A stretch of DNA of 8,410 bases, taken from contig CAKRKL010000085.1 in the NCBI GenBank assembly GCA_934358405.1, positions 1 to 8,410 on the forward strand, written 5' to 3'. The translations under genes and the position numbers were made by a program. The notes under the pieces were generated by a model, which worked only from the letters and a program-made list of their open reading frames with translations, ran no database searches and had not been told where the DNA came from. Source of the stretch: an uncultured Blautia sp. Its GTDB lineage: Bacteria; Bacillota; Clostridia; Lachnospirales; Lachnospiraceae. Below are positions 1 through 6,371 of the stretch, piece by piece; position 1 is the first letter of the stretch, and every line of letters starts with the position of its first letter.

Positions 1-59
1 AGCATCTGCGGAATTCCCAGCTTCTTGGCATCATAAATGCCTTCTACTCTGAACTTCAT
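1..59 (-). CDS. Partial gene start, possibly a nucleobase (uracil/xanthine) permease
   Basis: Only the first 19 codons are in the window; the gene continues past the left edge. The visible protein begins MKFRVEGIYDAKKLGIPQM. The ATG (59 to 57 on the minus strand) follows a GGAGG ribosome site with good spacing, and an AT-rich promoter-like region with a dyad lies further upstream, so I am confident that a gene starts here. The function is only a guess. The short hydrophilic leader of the form IYD-(x)n-LG-(x)n-M resembles the N-terminus of some NCS2 uracil/xanthine permeases just before the first membrane helix, and divergent placement next to upp would fit uracil uptake. Nineteen residues are too few to show a family; the rest of the gene would decide it. 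Confidence 0.6.
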   Translation of the reverse strand, partial: MKFRVEGIYDAKKLGIPQM

Positions 60-79
60 AATAAAGCTCCTCCTTTTCC

Positions 80-123
80 CTTATATCAGTATAAAAAATA
101 CCAATATGAACTTATATTAGTAT
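80..123 (-). promoter_or_regulatory. Operator-like dyad and direct repeat upstream of the partial gene
   Basis: An inverted repeat with 10-bp arms (98-107 and 114-123, nine of ten positions pairing, 6-bp spacer) is seen. A third related half-site at 80-92 (CTTATATCAGTAT) is a direct repeat, 12 of 13 matching, of 111-123 (CTTATATTAGTAT). The array lies 21 to 64 bp upstream of the minus-strand start codon, where its promoter must be. This is the layout of a repressor or activator site, but the regulator is unknown, and the AT-rich half-sites also look like -10 elements. Confidence 0.4.
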
Positions 124-126
124 GAC

Positions 127-318
127 ATGAGTGTCAAAAGGTCTTTTGACACTCATTTGCTCCCCGGATTGCTACGCAGCTACGCTGCTCCCGCAATCCT
201 CCAAATATTCGAAATCCGCTGATTTACTACGTAAATCGCTACTTTCTCATATTTGGCGTGTCCCAAGTTCAAACGCCTTATCGTGCAAGCACGAACGGCT
301 TTTTGACCTTTTGACACT
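127..318. repeat. MITE-like palindromic intergenic repeat, about 190 bp
   Basis: The outer ends are 14-bp perfect terminal inverted repeats (130-143 and 305-318, AGTGTCAAAAGGTC at the left). The left end is itself a perfect palindrome with 14-bp arms (127-140 and 143-156) and a 2-bp centre, so three copies of the end motif are present. The interior is a chain of further hairpins: 166-172 with 193-199, 201-208 with 249-256, 221-227 with 231-237, and 281-286 with 289-294. There is no credible protein, although a 70-codon open frame crosses it. Small size, terminal repeats and strong folding fit a non-autonomous transposon relic or another dispersed intergenic repeat. Copy number in the genome cannot be seen here. 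Confidence 0.65.
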
Positions 319-359
319 GGTATCATTAGTATACGAGATGTGACAAGTTTTTACAATCA

Positions 360-388
360 TTGACTTTCTACTTAAAGTACGGTATCAT
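360..388 (+). promoter_or_regulatory. upp promoter
   Basis: A -35 box TTGACT (360-365) and a -10 box TATCAT (383-388) are separated by exactly 17 bp, a good sigma-A match. Transcription would start near 395, giving a leader of about 70 nt. That leader holds a small hairpin (ATTGC at 418 pairing with GCAAT, ending 432) but no recognisable attenuator or riboswitch. The promoter begins 42 bp after the palindromic repeat. Confidence 0.6.
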
Positions 389-466
389 TTTATCAGTATT
401 CCCAATGGGGATTTTGTTATTGCATAGGGCAATGACAATATTAGCACACGACGGAGGTTTTTAATC

Positions 467-1114
467 ATGTCAAATTTTTCAGATATGGATAATGTTTTTA
501 TTATGGATCATCCGCTGATCCAGCATAAGATTTCTATTCTTCGCAATAAGGAGACCGGAACAAATGAATTCCGTAAACTGATTGAGGAAATCGCAGTTCT
601 CATGGGCTTTGAGGCTCTCCGCGATCTTCCCCTTGAGGATGTAGAGGTTGAGACTCCGATTGAGACCTGCAAGACTCCTATGATTTCCGGTAAGAAGCTG
701 GCTGTTGTTCCTGTTCTTCGTGCAGGTCTTGGTATGGTGAACGGTATTACTACACTGGTTCCTTCTGCTAAGATCGGTCATATCGGACTTTACCGTGATC
801 CTGTAACTCACGAACCGCACGAGTATTACTGCAAGCTTCCGGATCCCATTGATCAGCGTCTTATCGTTATGGTGGATCCGATGCTGGCTACAGGCGGCTC
901 TGCAATTGAAGCTGTGAATTTCATTAAGCAGCATGGCGGTAAGAGCATTAAGTGTATGTTTGTAATTGCTGCTCCTGAAGGATTAAAGAGACTTCATGAG
1001 GTTCATCCGGATGTGCAGATTTATGTTGGTCATCTGGACAGAGAGTTGAATGAGAGAGCTTATATTTGTCCGGGACTTGGCGATGCAGGAGACAGAATTT
1101 TCGGCACCAAATAA
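467..1114 (+). CDS. upp: Uracil phosphoribosyltransferase
   Basis: This cytoplasmic enzyme of pyrimidine salvage makes UMP and pyrophosphate from uracil and PRPP. The 215-residue length is normal for the family. The PRPP-binding loop is seen at residues 134-146 ([13 protein letters not shown]), and the C-terminal uracil-binding segment [13 protein letters not shown] occupies 203-215, ending the protein as in well-studied members. The conserved PVLRAGLGM segment is at 82-90. The ATG is preceded by GGAGG at 453-457 with a 9-nt gap, and no other start competes. The gene is transcribed alone from the promoter at 360-388 and ends just before a hairpin shared with the convergent tatD. If the divergent gene at the left edge is a permease, the two would form a uracil uptake and salvage pair. 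The identification is secure. Confidence 0.97.
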   Translation: MSNFSDMDNVFIMDHPLIQHKISILRNKETGTNEFRKLIEEIAVLMGFEALRDLPLEDVEVETPIETCKTPMISGKKLAVVPVLRAGLGMVNGITTLVPSAKIGHIGLYRDPVTHEPHEYYCKLPDPIDQRLIVMVDPMLATGGSAIEAVNFIKQHGGKSIKCMFVIAAPEGLKRLHEVHPDVQIYVGHLDRELNERAYICPGLGDAGDRIFGTK

Positions 1115-1125
1115 CTATTATCAAA

Positions 1126-1169
1126 AAGGCTGGAAAACATGGCAGATGAATCACCTGTTTTCCAGCCTT
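1126..1169. terminator. Shared terminator between convergent upp and tatD
   Basis: Perfect 14-bp arms (1126-1139 AAGGCTGGAAAACA and 1156-1169) enclose a 16-nt loop between the two convergent stop codons. Read on the minus strand the stem runs into five T residues, a proper intrinsic terminator for the moaC-mogA-tatD genes. On the plus strand the tail (TTATCTTGT) is weaker but may still serve upp. Confidence 0.8.
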
Positions 1170-1211
1170 ATCTTGTAAAGAACAGCATTAGAATGCACTA
1201 TGTCTATAATC

Positions 1212-1985
1212 TTACCTGAACAATAACCTTTTTGCGTTCTCTTCCGTTACTGCAATGACCTCTTCCGGAGTGATTCCCTTGATTGCAGCAAGAGTCTTAG
1301 CTACATAGGAAAGATTGAGGGAGGAATTGCGTTTACCGCGGTAGGGTTCAGGGGACATATAAGGACAGTCGGTTTCCAGAACAATTTGAGAAAGGGGAAC
1401 CAGTGCGGCTACTTCTTTTAGTTTTTTGGCGTTTTTAAAGGTGAGAACACCGCCAATACCAAGATAAAGCCCCATTTTCAGGTATTCGGCTGCAATTTCC
1501 TTACTGTAGGAAAAGCAATGGATAATTCCGCCGGACATGTCTTTTTTCATATAGTCGCGGACAATATTCAAGGTGTCTTCGGCTGCATCACGGCTGTGAA
1601 TCATGAAGGGAAGCTTTTCCTCTCTTGCAATGTCCATCTGTGCGCGAAACATTTCCTGCTGACGGTGATGTTCCTTCTCTTCTTTGTGCCAGTAATAATC
1701 CAGTCCTATTTCCCCAATGGCAACCATTTTCTCCATATGGGAAAGCCTGCGGATTTCGTCCAGAGTATCCTGAGTCATGATTTCGGCATCATCCGGGTGA
1801 ACACCAACGGCTCCGTAAACAAAGGGATAAGCCTCCATCAGCTTCAGAGTTCCATCAAATCCCCCGGCAGAAGCGCAAACATTTACAATACATCCTACTC
1901 CTCCGTCCTTCATGGAGGAAAGAAGCTGATCTCTGTCTTCGTCAAATGCCTCATCATCATAATGTGCATGTGTATCAAAAATCAT
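1212..1985 (-). CDS. tatD: TatD family metal-dependent hydrolase (DNase)
   Basis: This is a TIM-barrel, metal-dependent hydrolase of the TatD family; characterised members are DNA exonucleases linked to DNA repair or fragmentation. The 257-residue length is typical. The expected metal-binding set is visible: H6 and H8 (DTHAHYD), E92 (AIGEIGLDYY), H130 (FMIHSRDA), H156 (IIHCFS) and D206 (LETDCPY). The ATG sits only 8 bp after the mogA stop codon, and its ribosome site (GAGGT) overlaps that stop, so the two genes are probably translationally coupled. In Bacillus the homologue lies directly after the methionyl-tRNA synthetase gene; here moaC and mogA intervene. The family call is firm; the physiological substrate is unknown. 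Confidence 0.93.
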   Translation of the reverse strand: MIFDTHAHYDDEAFDEDRDQLLSSMKDGGVGCIVNVCASAGGFDGTLKLMEAYPFVYGAVGVHPDDAEIMTQDTLDEIRRLSHMEKMVAIGEIGLDYYWHKEEKEHHRQQEMFRAQMDIAREEKLPFMIHSRDAAEDTLNIVRDYMKKDMSGGIIHCFSYSKEIAAEYLKMGLYLGIGGVLTFKNAKKLKEVAALVPLSQIVLETDCPYMSPEPYRGKRNSSLNLSYVAKTLAAIKGITPEEVIAVTEENAKRLLFR

Positions 1986-1993
1986 AGTTTACC

Positions 1994-2497
1994 TCAATTC
2001 TGCGGCCTCATAGTTGCGCAATTTCCGGCTTCTCCGGTCATAATCTCAATTCCGTGGCCCAGTGCCCCGATAATATATTCCAGGCTTTCCTTTACTGCTT
2101 TAGGGCTTCCGGGAAGGTTGATGATCAGGGTCTGTTTACGGATTCCGGCTGTGGCACGGCTAAGCATAGCGCGGTTTGTGATGGTCATACTGTAGGCTCT
2201 AATAGCTTCCGGAATTCCCGGAACCTTGCGCTCGGTTACATCTTCTGTGGCTTCCGGCATAACGTCTCTTGGGGAAAAGCCGGTACCGCCTGTAGTCAGA
2301 ATCAGTTCTGCCTGGTTTTTGTCTGCAATTTCCGCCATTCTCTTGGAAAGCATAGAACGGTCATCCGGCAGAATGTCCATGGACACAACCTGATAACCCT
2401 CCCTTTCCACAATTTCTTTAATGGCAGGGCCACTTAAATCTTCTCGTTTTCCCTGATACCCCATATCACTGGATGTAATAATTGCTACTCGTTTCAT
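1994..2497 (-). CDS. mogA: MogA/MoaB family molybdenum cofactor biosynthesis protein
   Basis: Proteins of this family adenylylate molybdopterin before metal insertion (MogA) or are close homologues of that enzyme (MoaB). The 167-residue protein has the family features: an N-terminal strand ending in SSD (residues 9-11), the GKREDLSG segment (16-23), the glycine-rich TTGGTGFSPRD loop (68-78) followed by PEAT (81-84), and LPGSPKAVKE (128-137). A strong GGAGG site lies 8 nt before the ATG, and the moaC stop is 23 bp upstream, so the two cofactor genes form one operon. Telling MogA from MoaB would need a tree, so the symbol is provisional. No molybdoenzyme or other moa/moe gene lies in the window. 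Confidence 0.9.
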   Translation of the reverse strand: MKRVAIITSSDMGYQGKREDLSGPAIKEIVEREGYQVVSMDILPDDRSMLSKRMAEIADKNQAELILTTGGTGFSPRDVMPEATEDVTERKVPGIPEAIRAYSMTITNRAMLSRATAGIRKQTLIINLPGSPKAVKESLEYIIGALGHGIEIMTGEAGNCATMRPQN

Positions 2498-2520
2498 CTA
2501 TTCAGCCTCCTCGTATAGCA

Positions 2521-3006
2521 CTAATTTTTTTCAAAGAGAAAATCCCCGCTCTTGCCGCCGGTTTTCTCCACCAGATGAATATCTGTCATCACCATATGCT
2601 TGTCAATGGCTTTGCACATATCGTAAATAGTGAGAAGGGTTACCTGTACACCTGTGAGAGCTTCCATCTCCACACCGGTTTTTCCGTCTGTCTTCACAGT
2701 ACAGAATGTGCGGATGATTCCTTTTTCTTTTTCCAGTTCAAATTCCACAGTACATTTGGTAACAGGAAGAGGATGGCACATTGGAACCAAATCGGAGGTG
2801 TGCTTCACAGACATGATCCCGGCTACTCTGGCAACCCCAAGAACGTCACCTTTGGCTACAGTGCCTTCTGTCAGTCGTTCCATAATTTCAGCGCCTACCC
2901 GGATCGAGCCTGTTGCAACAGCAGTTCTGTGGGTAATCGGTTTGTCCGATACATCTACCATAACTGCATTACCGTTTTCATCAAAATGACTTAATTTATT
3001 TTCCAT
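2521..3006 (-). CDS. moaC: Cyclic pyranopterin monophosphate synthase
   Basis: MoaC works with the radical-SAM enzyme MoaA in the first step of molybdenum cofactor synthesis, turning 3',8-cyclo-7,8-dihydro-GTP into cyclic pyranopterin monophosphate. The start at 3006 gives 161 residues ([10 protein letters not shown]...), the normal family length, and is preceded by AGGA. An in-frame start at 3063 would add 19 unrelated residues (MLLVFCYSQ...) read from the intergenic hairpin and is rejected. The residues expected from E. coli MoaC are present at one position later: K52, K68, H78 (in MCHPLP), E113, E115, D129, K132 and K148. The gene is followed closely by mogA. The gap of 117 bp to metG suggests separate or partly separate transcription, though no convincing promoter is seen. 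Confidence 0.95.
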   Translation of the reverse strand: MENKLSHFDENGNAVMVDVSDKPITHRTAVATGSIRVGAEIMERLTEGTVAKGDVLGVARVAGIMSVKHTSDLVPMCHPLPVTKCTVEFELEKEKGIIRTFCTVKTDGKTGVEMEALTGVQVTLLTIYDMCKAIDKHMVMTDIHLVEKTGGKSGDFLFEKN

Positions 3007-3051
3007 ATATTTTCCTATAACAATACTAATATTTTCTTGTGAATAGCAGAA

Positions 3052-3086
3052 TACCAGGAGCAAAAATCAGCCTTCTGCCCCTGGTA
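3052..3086 (-). terminator. Hairpin between metG and moaC, possible terminator
   Basis: Eleven-base arms (3052-3062 and 3076-3086) pair with one G-U wobble and a 13-nt loop, about 40 bp after the metG stop. There is no clear T-run on either side, so termination would be weak. It could instead be a partial terminator or an RNA-processing/stability hairpin between metG and moaC. Confidence 0.4.
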
Positions 3087-3123
3087 CTACTACAGTGAAT
3101 ATTAAGCCATGAATAAAAAGTGC

Positions 3124-5082
3124 TTAGCAGATTTCAGATCCTGCAGGCATGTTTTTCTCAGGGCTGACTACGCATACATTTCCCTCAGCGTCTTCTGCAC
3201 AAAGAATCATTCCTTCACTTAAGATTCCGGCAAGCTTAGCAGGCTTTAAGTTAGTTACAACCATAACCTTCTTTCCAACCATTTCCTCCGGTGTATAGTA
3301 AGCTTTGATTCCGGATACGATCTGGCGAACCTGACTTCCAATCTTAACCTGAGAACAAAGAAGCTTCTTGGACTTCTTCACTGCCTCACAGGCAATAACC
3401 TCTCCAACCTGGAACTGAAGCTTCTCAAAATCATCAAATGTGATCTCCGGCTTCGCCTCAATATCTACAACCTTCTCTTCAGGTTTTTCTTCCTTTGGCT
3501 CTTCCTTCGCCGGATGAAGCTCATTTACTTTTTCCATAACCTCTTTAATATCCATGCGGGCAAAAAGGATTTCCGGTTTGTCTGTTACCTTATTTCCTGA
3601 CGGATAAAGACCAAATGTATTCAGATCCTCCAGAGTTCTCTCGGAAGCATTCAGCTGGCCAAGAATTCTCTTGGTTGTCTCAGGCATGAAGGACTCAAGA
3701 AGAGTCGTTCCCATGCAGATACCCTCAACCAGATTGTAAAGAACGGTTGCAAGGCGATCCTGCTTGGACTCATCCTTTGCAAGTGCCCATGGCATTGTTT
3801 CATCAATATATTTGTTGCAGCGCTTGAAGATTGTAAATACTTCTGTAATGGCATCTGCCACACGAAGCTTCTCCATCTTTGCTTCTACCTTAGCCGGTAC
3901 AGAAAGAATAAAGCTCTTCAGCTCCTCATCTACAGGCTCAGCTGCACCTTTATTCTCAACCACACCGCCAAAGTATTTGTTGGACATGGAGATAGTACGG
4001 TTTACAAGATTTCCAAGTGTATTTGCAAGCTCGGAATTCATGCGCTCTACCATCAGTTCCCAGGTGATCACGCCATCGTTATCAAATGGCATTTCATGAA
4101 GCACGAAATAACGAACAGCATCAACACCAAAGAAGTCTACCAGCTCGTCTGCATAGATAACATTTCCTTTGGATTTACTCATTTTGCCATCGCCCTGAAG
4201 CAGCCACGGATGGCCAAATACCTGCTTCGGAAGAGGCAGATCCAGAGACATCAGGAAAATCGGCCAGTAAATAGTATGGAAACGGATGATATCTTTTCCA
4301 ATAAGATGAAGGTCTGCCGGCCACATCTTGTTAAACAGATCTTTGTTGTCGCCATCGCAGTCATAGCCGATTCCGGTGATATAGTTGGTCAGGGCATCAA
4401 GCCATACATATACAACATGCTTCGGATCGAAGTCTACCGGAATTCCCCATTTGAAAGAGGTTCTGGATACACACAGATCCTGAAGTCCCGGAAGAAGGAA
4501 GTTGTTCATCATCTCATTCTTACGGGATTCCGGCTGAATAAATTCCGGATGGGTTTTAATGTGCTCGATGAGGCGGTCTGCGTATTTGCTCATTTTGAAG
4601 AAGTAAGCCTCTTCCTTTGCAGGCACGCATGGACGTCCACAGTCCGGACATTTACCGTCTACAAGCTGTGATTCAGTAAAGAAAGACTCACATGGAGTAC
4701 AGTACATTCCCTCGTACTCTCCCTTGTAGATATCTCCCTTTGCATACATTTTCTTAAAAATCTTCTGAACCTGTTTCTCATGATCTTCATCTGTTGTACG
4801 AATGAATTTATCATAAGATGTATTCATCATATCCCAGATATTTCTGATCTGACCAGATACGTTATCAACGAATTCCTTTGGTGTAACTCCTGCTTCTTCT
4901 GCCTTAAGCTCAATTTTCTGACCATGCTCGTCAGTTCCTGTCTGGAAAAATACGTCATAGCCCTGCTGTCTCTTGTAACGTGCAATAGCATCTGCCAGAA
5001 CAGCTTCGTAGGTATTACCGATGTGCGGCTTGCCGGATGTATAGGCAATGGCTGTAGTAATGTAATATTTTGGTTTACTCAT
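3124..5082 (-). CDS. metG: Methionyl-tRNA synthetase
   Basis: This class I aminoacyl-tRNA synthetase charges tRNA-Met with methionine in the cytoplasm. In order: the HIGH-type signature PHIGNTY (residues 19-25), the connective domain with a four-cysteine zinc site (C128, C131, C145, C148), the KMSKS loop (300-304), the helical anticodon-binding domain (roughly 340-500), a Lys/Glu-rich linker (about 524-546), and a C-terminal OB-fold tRNA-binding domain (about 547-652) of the kind that dimerises the enzyme. At 652 residues it is a full-length two-part form. The ATG follows AAGGAG. It is the first gene after a T-box leader, so expression should rise when tRNA-Met is uncharged. moaC, mogA and tatD follow on the same strand. 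The identification is secure. Confidence 0.97.
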   Translation of the reverse strand: MSKPKYYITTAIAYTSGKPHIGNTYEAVLADAIARYKRQQGYDVFFQTGTDEHGQKIELKAEEAGVTPKEFVDNVSGQIRNIWDMMNTSYDKFIRTTDEDHEKQVQKIFKKMYAKGDIYKGEYEGMYCTPCESFFTESQLVDGKCPDCGRPCVPAKEEAYFFKMSKYADRLIEHIKTHPEFIQPESRKNEMMNNFLLPGLQDLCVSRTSFKWGIPVDFDPKHVVYVWLDALTNYITGIGYDCDGDNKDLFNKMWPADLHLIGKDIIRFHTIYWPIFLMSLDLPLPKQVFGHPWLLQGDGKMSKSKGNVIYADELVDFFGVDAVRYFVLHEMPFDNDGVITWELMVERMNSELANTLGNLVNRTISMSNKYFGGVVENKGAAEPVDEELKSFILSVPAKVEAKMEKLRVADAITEVFTIFKRCNKYIDETMPWALAKDESKQDRLATVLYNLVEGICMGTTLLESFMPETTKRILGQLNASERTLEDLNTFGLYPSGNKVTDKPEILFARMDIKEVMEKVNELHPAKEEPKEEKPEEKVVDIEAKPEITFDDFEKLQFQVGEVIACEAVKKSKKLLCSQVKIGSQVRQIVSGIKAYYTPEEMVGKKVMVVTNLKPAKLAGILSEGMILCAEDAEGNVCVVSPEKNMPAGSEIC

Positions 5083-5175
5083 TGTGTTTTCTCCTTCTTT
5101 TCACGCAACCTTGCGGAGTGTTTTTTATATAATAGAAGTACTTCGGAGTAAGTCCTGTTACATATCCTATTACAT

Positions 5176-5209
5176 AAAAAAATCGCCCTCTCACATTCTG
5201 AGAAGACGA
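5176..5209 (-). terminator. Intrinsic terminator of the metG T-box
   Basis: On the minus strand, 11-nt arms (5209-5199 and 5193-5183) pair with two G-U wobbles around a GAATG loop, and seven T residues follow directly (5182-5176). The 5' arm shares CUUCU with the antiterminator, so the two folds exclude each other, which is the T-box switch. Confidence 0.9.
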
Positions 5210-5281
5210 GCAATTCCCGTGTTACCACTTCTGTTCATTCCCGCCTCACGGTACAGATATTTATAAAAGCCAGCGGATTTT

Positions 5282-5331
5282 CACAAATTGTGACGTACAT
5301 CTTGCAGAAATCCTTTTCAAATACGCTCTGG
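5282..5331 (-). repeat. Repeat fragment embedded in the metG T-box leader
   Basis: Read on the minus strand this segment aligns with 5587-5637 of the complete repeat on the plus strand: 46 of 51 aligned positions are identical, with four substitutions and one 1-nt gap. The match starts at the repeat's terminal CTAG (here CCAG) and stops abruptly after TTGTG. The other end of the repeat is not present. It therefore looks like an internally deleted or one-ended copy, and it lies in the loop of an otherwise intact helix of the riboswitch. Confidence 0.75.
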
Positions 5332-5476
5332 CTTACATATCTACGGGAACCTTACCGGGTACTTCCATACCCTTCCGCTGTAACAGGCGTTCCTGTCGCA
5401 GCCTACATCTCTTCAGCTGCGCCCCTCCAAAGCCATCTTCCATCTGCTCCATACACACCCCTCTCAGCCTGCGGAA

Positions 5477-5511
5477 ATTATACTATACATATCCTGGGGG
5501 ATTCTCTGTAA
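5477..5511 (-). promoter_or_regulatory. Probable metG promoter
   Basis: On the minus strand TTACAG (5511-5506) and TATAGT (5487-5482) are 18 bp apart, which puts the RNA start near 5475, at the base of stem I. An overlapping TATAAT (5482-5477) has no matching -35 box and would start inside stem I. A 5-bp dyad (5516-5520 with 5525-5529) lies just upstream of the -35 box. Confidence 0.5.
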
Positions 5512-5571
5512 TGCGGTACACAAATGTACTCTCTTTCTCTATGGGTTTGAATTATAACAAGGGCTGGCACA

Positions 5572-5752
5572 TTTTTCAAACATGCTCTAGAGCGTGTTTG
5601 AAAAAGGCTTTCTGCAAGATGTGCGTCACAATTTGTGGGAGATTTTGTCCGGATGAGGGCGCCGTAGCGGGCTACGGCAACTGAATTCGGGCAAAATATA
5701 CCGCAAAGTGGGGCGTGCAGATTGCGGGAATGATTTTTCAAACACGCTCTAG
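5572..5752. repeat. MITE-like palindromic repeat, complete copy
   Basis: Perfect 19-bp terminal inverted repeats are at 5587-5605 (CTAGAGCGTGTTTGAAAAA) and 5734-5752. A third copy of the end motif at 5572-5590, 18 of 19 identical to the right end, abuts the left end and forms a second palindrome (5572-5605). The interior folds back: 5642-5651 pairs with 5688-5697 with one wobble, and 5661-5668 pairs perfectly with 5671-5678 around GG. Open frames across it are only by-products of the symmetry. No transposase and no convincing target duplication are visible. The size, ends and folding fit a non-autonomous transposon or dispersed intergenic repeat, and a fragment of the same family is present in the metG leader. 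Confidence 0.75.
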
Positions 5753-5847
5753 CACCCTTGTATTTCATATGTAGAAGCGTATCACATTTTATAGATTTTG
5801 TAAACCCATTTTCCGCTGAATAAATGCACACTCTTCTCATTTTGCTC

Positions 5848-5876
5848 TTGACAAATCAGAAAATATAGTATATATT
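5848..5876 (+). promoter_or_regulatory. perR promoter
   Basis: TTGACA (5848-5853), a 17-bp spacer and TATATT (5871-5876) make a near-consensus sigma-A promoter. The start point would fall near 5883, inside the operator described next. Confidence 0.8.
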
Positions 5877-5882
5877 AGTATC

Positions 5883-5900
5883 AGTAATAATTACTATTAT
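5883..5900 (+). promoter_or_regulatory. Candidate PerR box in the perR promoter
   Basis: The sequence AGTAATAATTACTATTAT starts 7 bp after the -10 box. It contains a perfect 6-1-6 palindrome (AGTAAT-A-ATTACT), similar in AT-rich 7-1-7 style to the Bacillus Per box. A site differing at one position occupies the same place in the rubrerythrin promoter. Binding here would block the start of transcription, so perR is probably autoregulated. Confidence 0.7.
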
Positions 5901-5919
5901 TAAGAGAAAGGAGAAACAG

Positions 5920-6318
5920 ATGGCCACATTGAAATACAGCCGACAGAGAGAATCGATCAAAGAATTTCTTACAGGCAGAACCGACCATCCCACAGCTGAT
6001 TTTGTTTATGAGAATATGAAGCAGATCTATCCAAATATCAGCCTTGGTACCGTATACCGGAACCTCTCTCTTCTTGCTGATCTGGGTGAGATACAGAAGC
6101 TTTCCAGTTTTGGCGGAGCAGACCGATTCGATGCCCGCACAGCTCCTCATTGTCACTTTATGTGTACCTGCTGTGGCAGAGTGATGGATGTTTTCAGCGA
6201 ACATATTGATAAGAGTCTTGAAGATATTGCCGCTGATTTTACAGATGGTCAGATTTCCGACTATAAAGCAAGATTTTTCGGAATCTGCAATGACTGCCTT
6301 CAGAAAGACTCTCATTGA
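5920..6318 (+). CDS. perR: Peroxide-responsive Fur-family repressor PerR
   Basis: This 132-residue cytoplasmic repressor binds DNA with regulatory Fe or Mn and is inactivated when peroxide oxidises the iron-binding histidines. The winged-helix DNA-binding part covers about residues 1-65, with the recognition segment SLGTVYRNL (41-49). Compared with B. subtilis PerR, all regulatory metal ligands are present: H23 (H37), D71 (D85), H77 (H91), H79 (H93) and D90 (D104). The structural zinc site is C82, C85, C123 and C126. The Asp at position 90 is the residue that favours PerR over Fur, where Glu is usual. AAAGGAG ends 6 nt before the ATG. Its neighbour is a peroxide-scavenging rubrerythrin with the same operator, which supports PerR rather than Zur or Fur. 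Only a weak AT-rich hairpin (6314-6332) follows. Confidence 0.92.
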   Translation: MATLKYSRQRESIKEFLTGRTDHPTADFVYENMKQIYPNISLGTVYRNLSLLADLGEIQKLSSFGGADRFDARTAPHCHFMCTCCGRVMDVFSEHIDKSLEDIAADFTDGQISDYKARFFGICNDCLQKDSH

Positions 6319-6337
6319 AAATTTTTTTCAATAGTCC

Positions 6338-6366
6338 TTGACAAGATCAAGGTAATATGTTATCTT
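6338..6366 (+). promoter_or_regulatory. Promoter of the rubrerythrin gene
   Basis: TTGACA (6338-6343), a 17-bp spacer and TATCTT (6361-6366), with TG one base before the -10 box (extended -10). This is a strong promoter, suited to an abundant detoxification protein, and it gives a leader of about 60 nt. Confidence 0.78.
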
Positions 6367-6371
6367 AAAAC

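Larger units (their letters stand above)
5176..5477 (-). promoter_or_regulatory. T-box riboswitch leader of metG, containing a repeat-derived insert
   Basis: The T-box consensus region is at 5232-5216: AGAAG, then the bulge UGGUAAC, then ACGGG. AGAAG pairs with CUUCU (5205-5201) and ACGGG with CUCGU (5210-5206), forming the standard antiterminator; the competing terminator lies just downstream. The UGGU bulge should pair with an acceptor end ACCA, which fits the A73 discriminator of tRNA-Met. The 5' part holds a stem I-like domain (UUCCGC near 5477 pairs with GCGGAA near 5376; CGCAGC and GCUGCG form an inner stem). An AUG at 5408-5406 is a candidate specifier, but I could not fix the stem I fold with certainty. 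Between stem I and the antiterminator is a long helix (AGAUAU 5342-5337 with AUAUCU 5260-5255; AAGCCAG 5334-5328 with CUGGCUU 5273-5267) whose loop carries the insert described separately. Confidence 0.88.

Noticed and set aside
131..343. 70-codon open frame on the plus strand before upp
   Set aside because: It lies almost wholly in the palindromic repeat, has no ribosome site, and its protein shows no recognisable pattern.
1114..1127. Sequence resembling part of the PerR box (CTATTATCAAAAA) just after upp
   Set aside because: Only half of the motif is present, no promoter is adjacent, and it lies at the terminator between convergent genes.
1518..2195. 225-codon plus-strand frame opposite tatD and mogA
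   Set aside because: It is a shadow of two well-supported minus-strand genes and has no family signature.
3007..3063. Upstream start for moaC adding 19 residues
   Set aside because: The extension is encoded by the intergenic hairpin region, matches nothing in the family, and the downstream ATG at 3006 has its own ribosome site and gives the usual length.
5281..5293. TCACAATTTGTGA palindrome as a separate protein-binding operator
   Set aside because: Most of it is also in the complete repeat copy and is better explained as part of the repeat-derived arm of the T-box leader.
5478..5840. 120-codon open frame on the minus strand
   Set aside because: It crosses the second palindromic repeat and overlaps the metG promoter; no ribosome site and low-complexity mirror sequence.
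6314..6332. AT-only hairpin at the perR stop codon as a terminator
   Set aside because: ATTGAAAA pairs with TTTTCAAT, but the stem contains one G-C pair, overlaps the stop codon and has no following T-run; transcription from perR may continue into the rubrerythrin gene.
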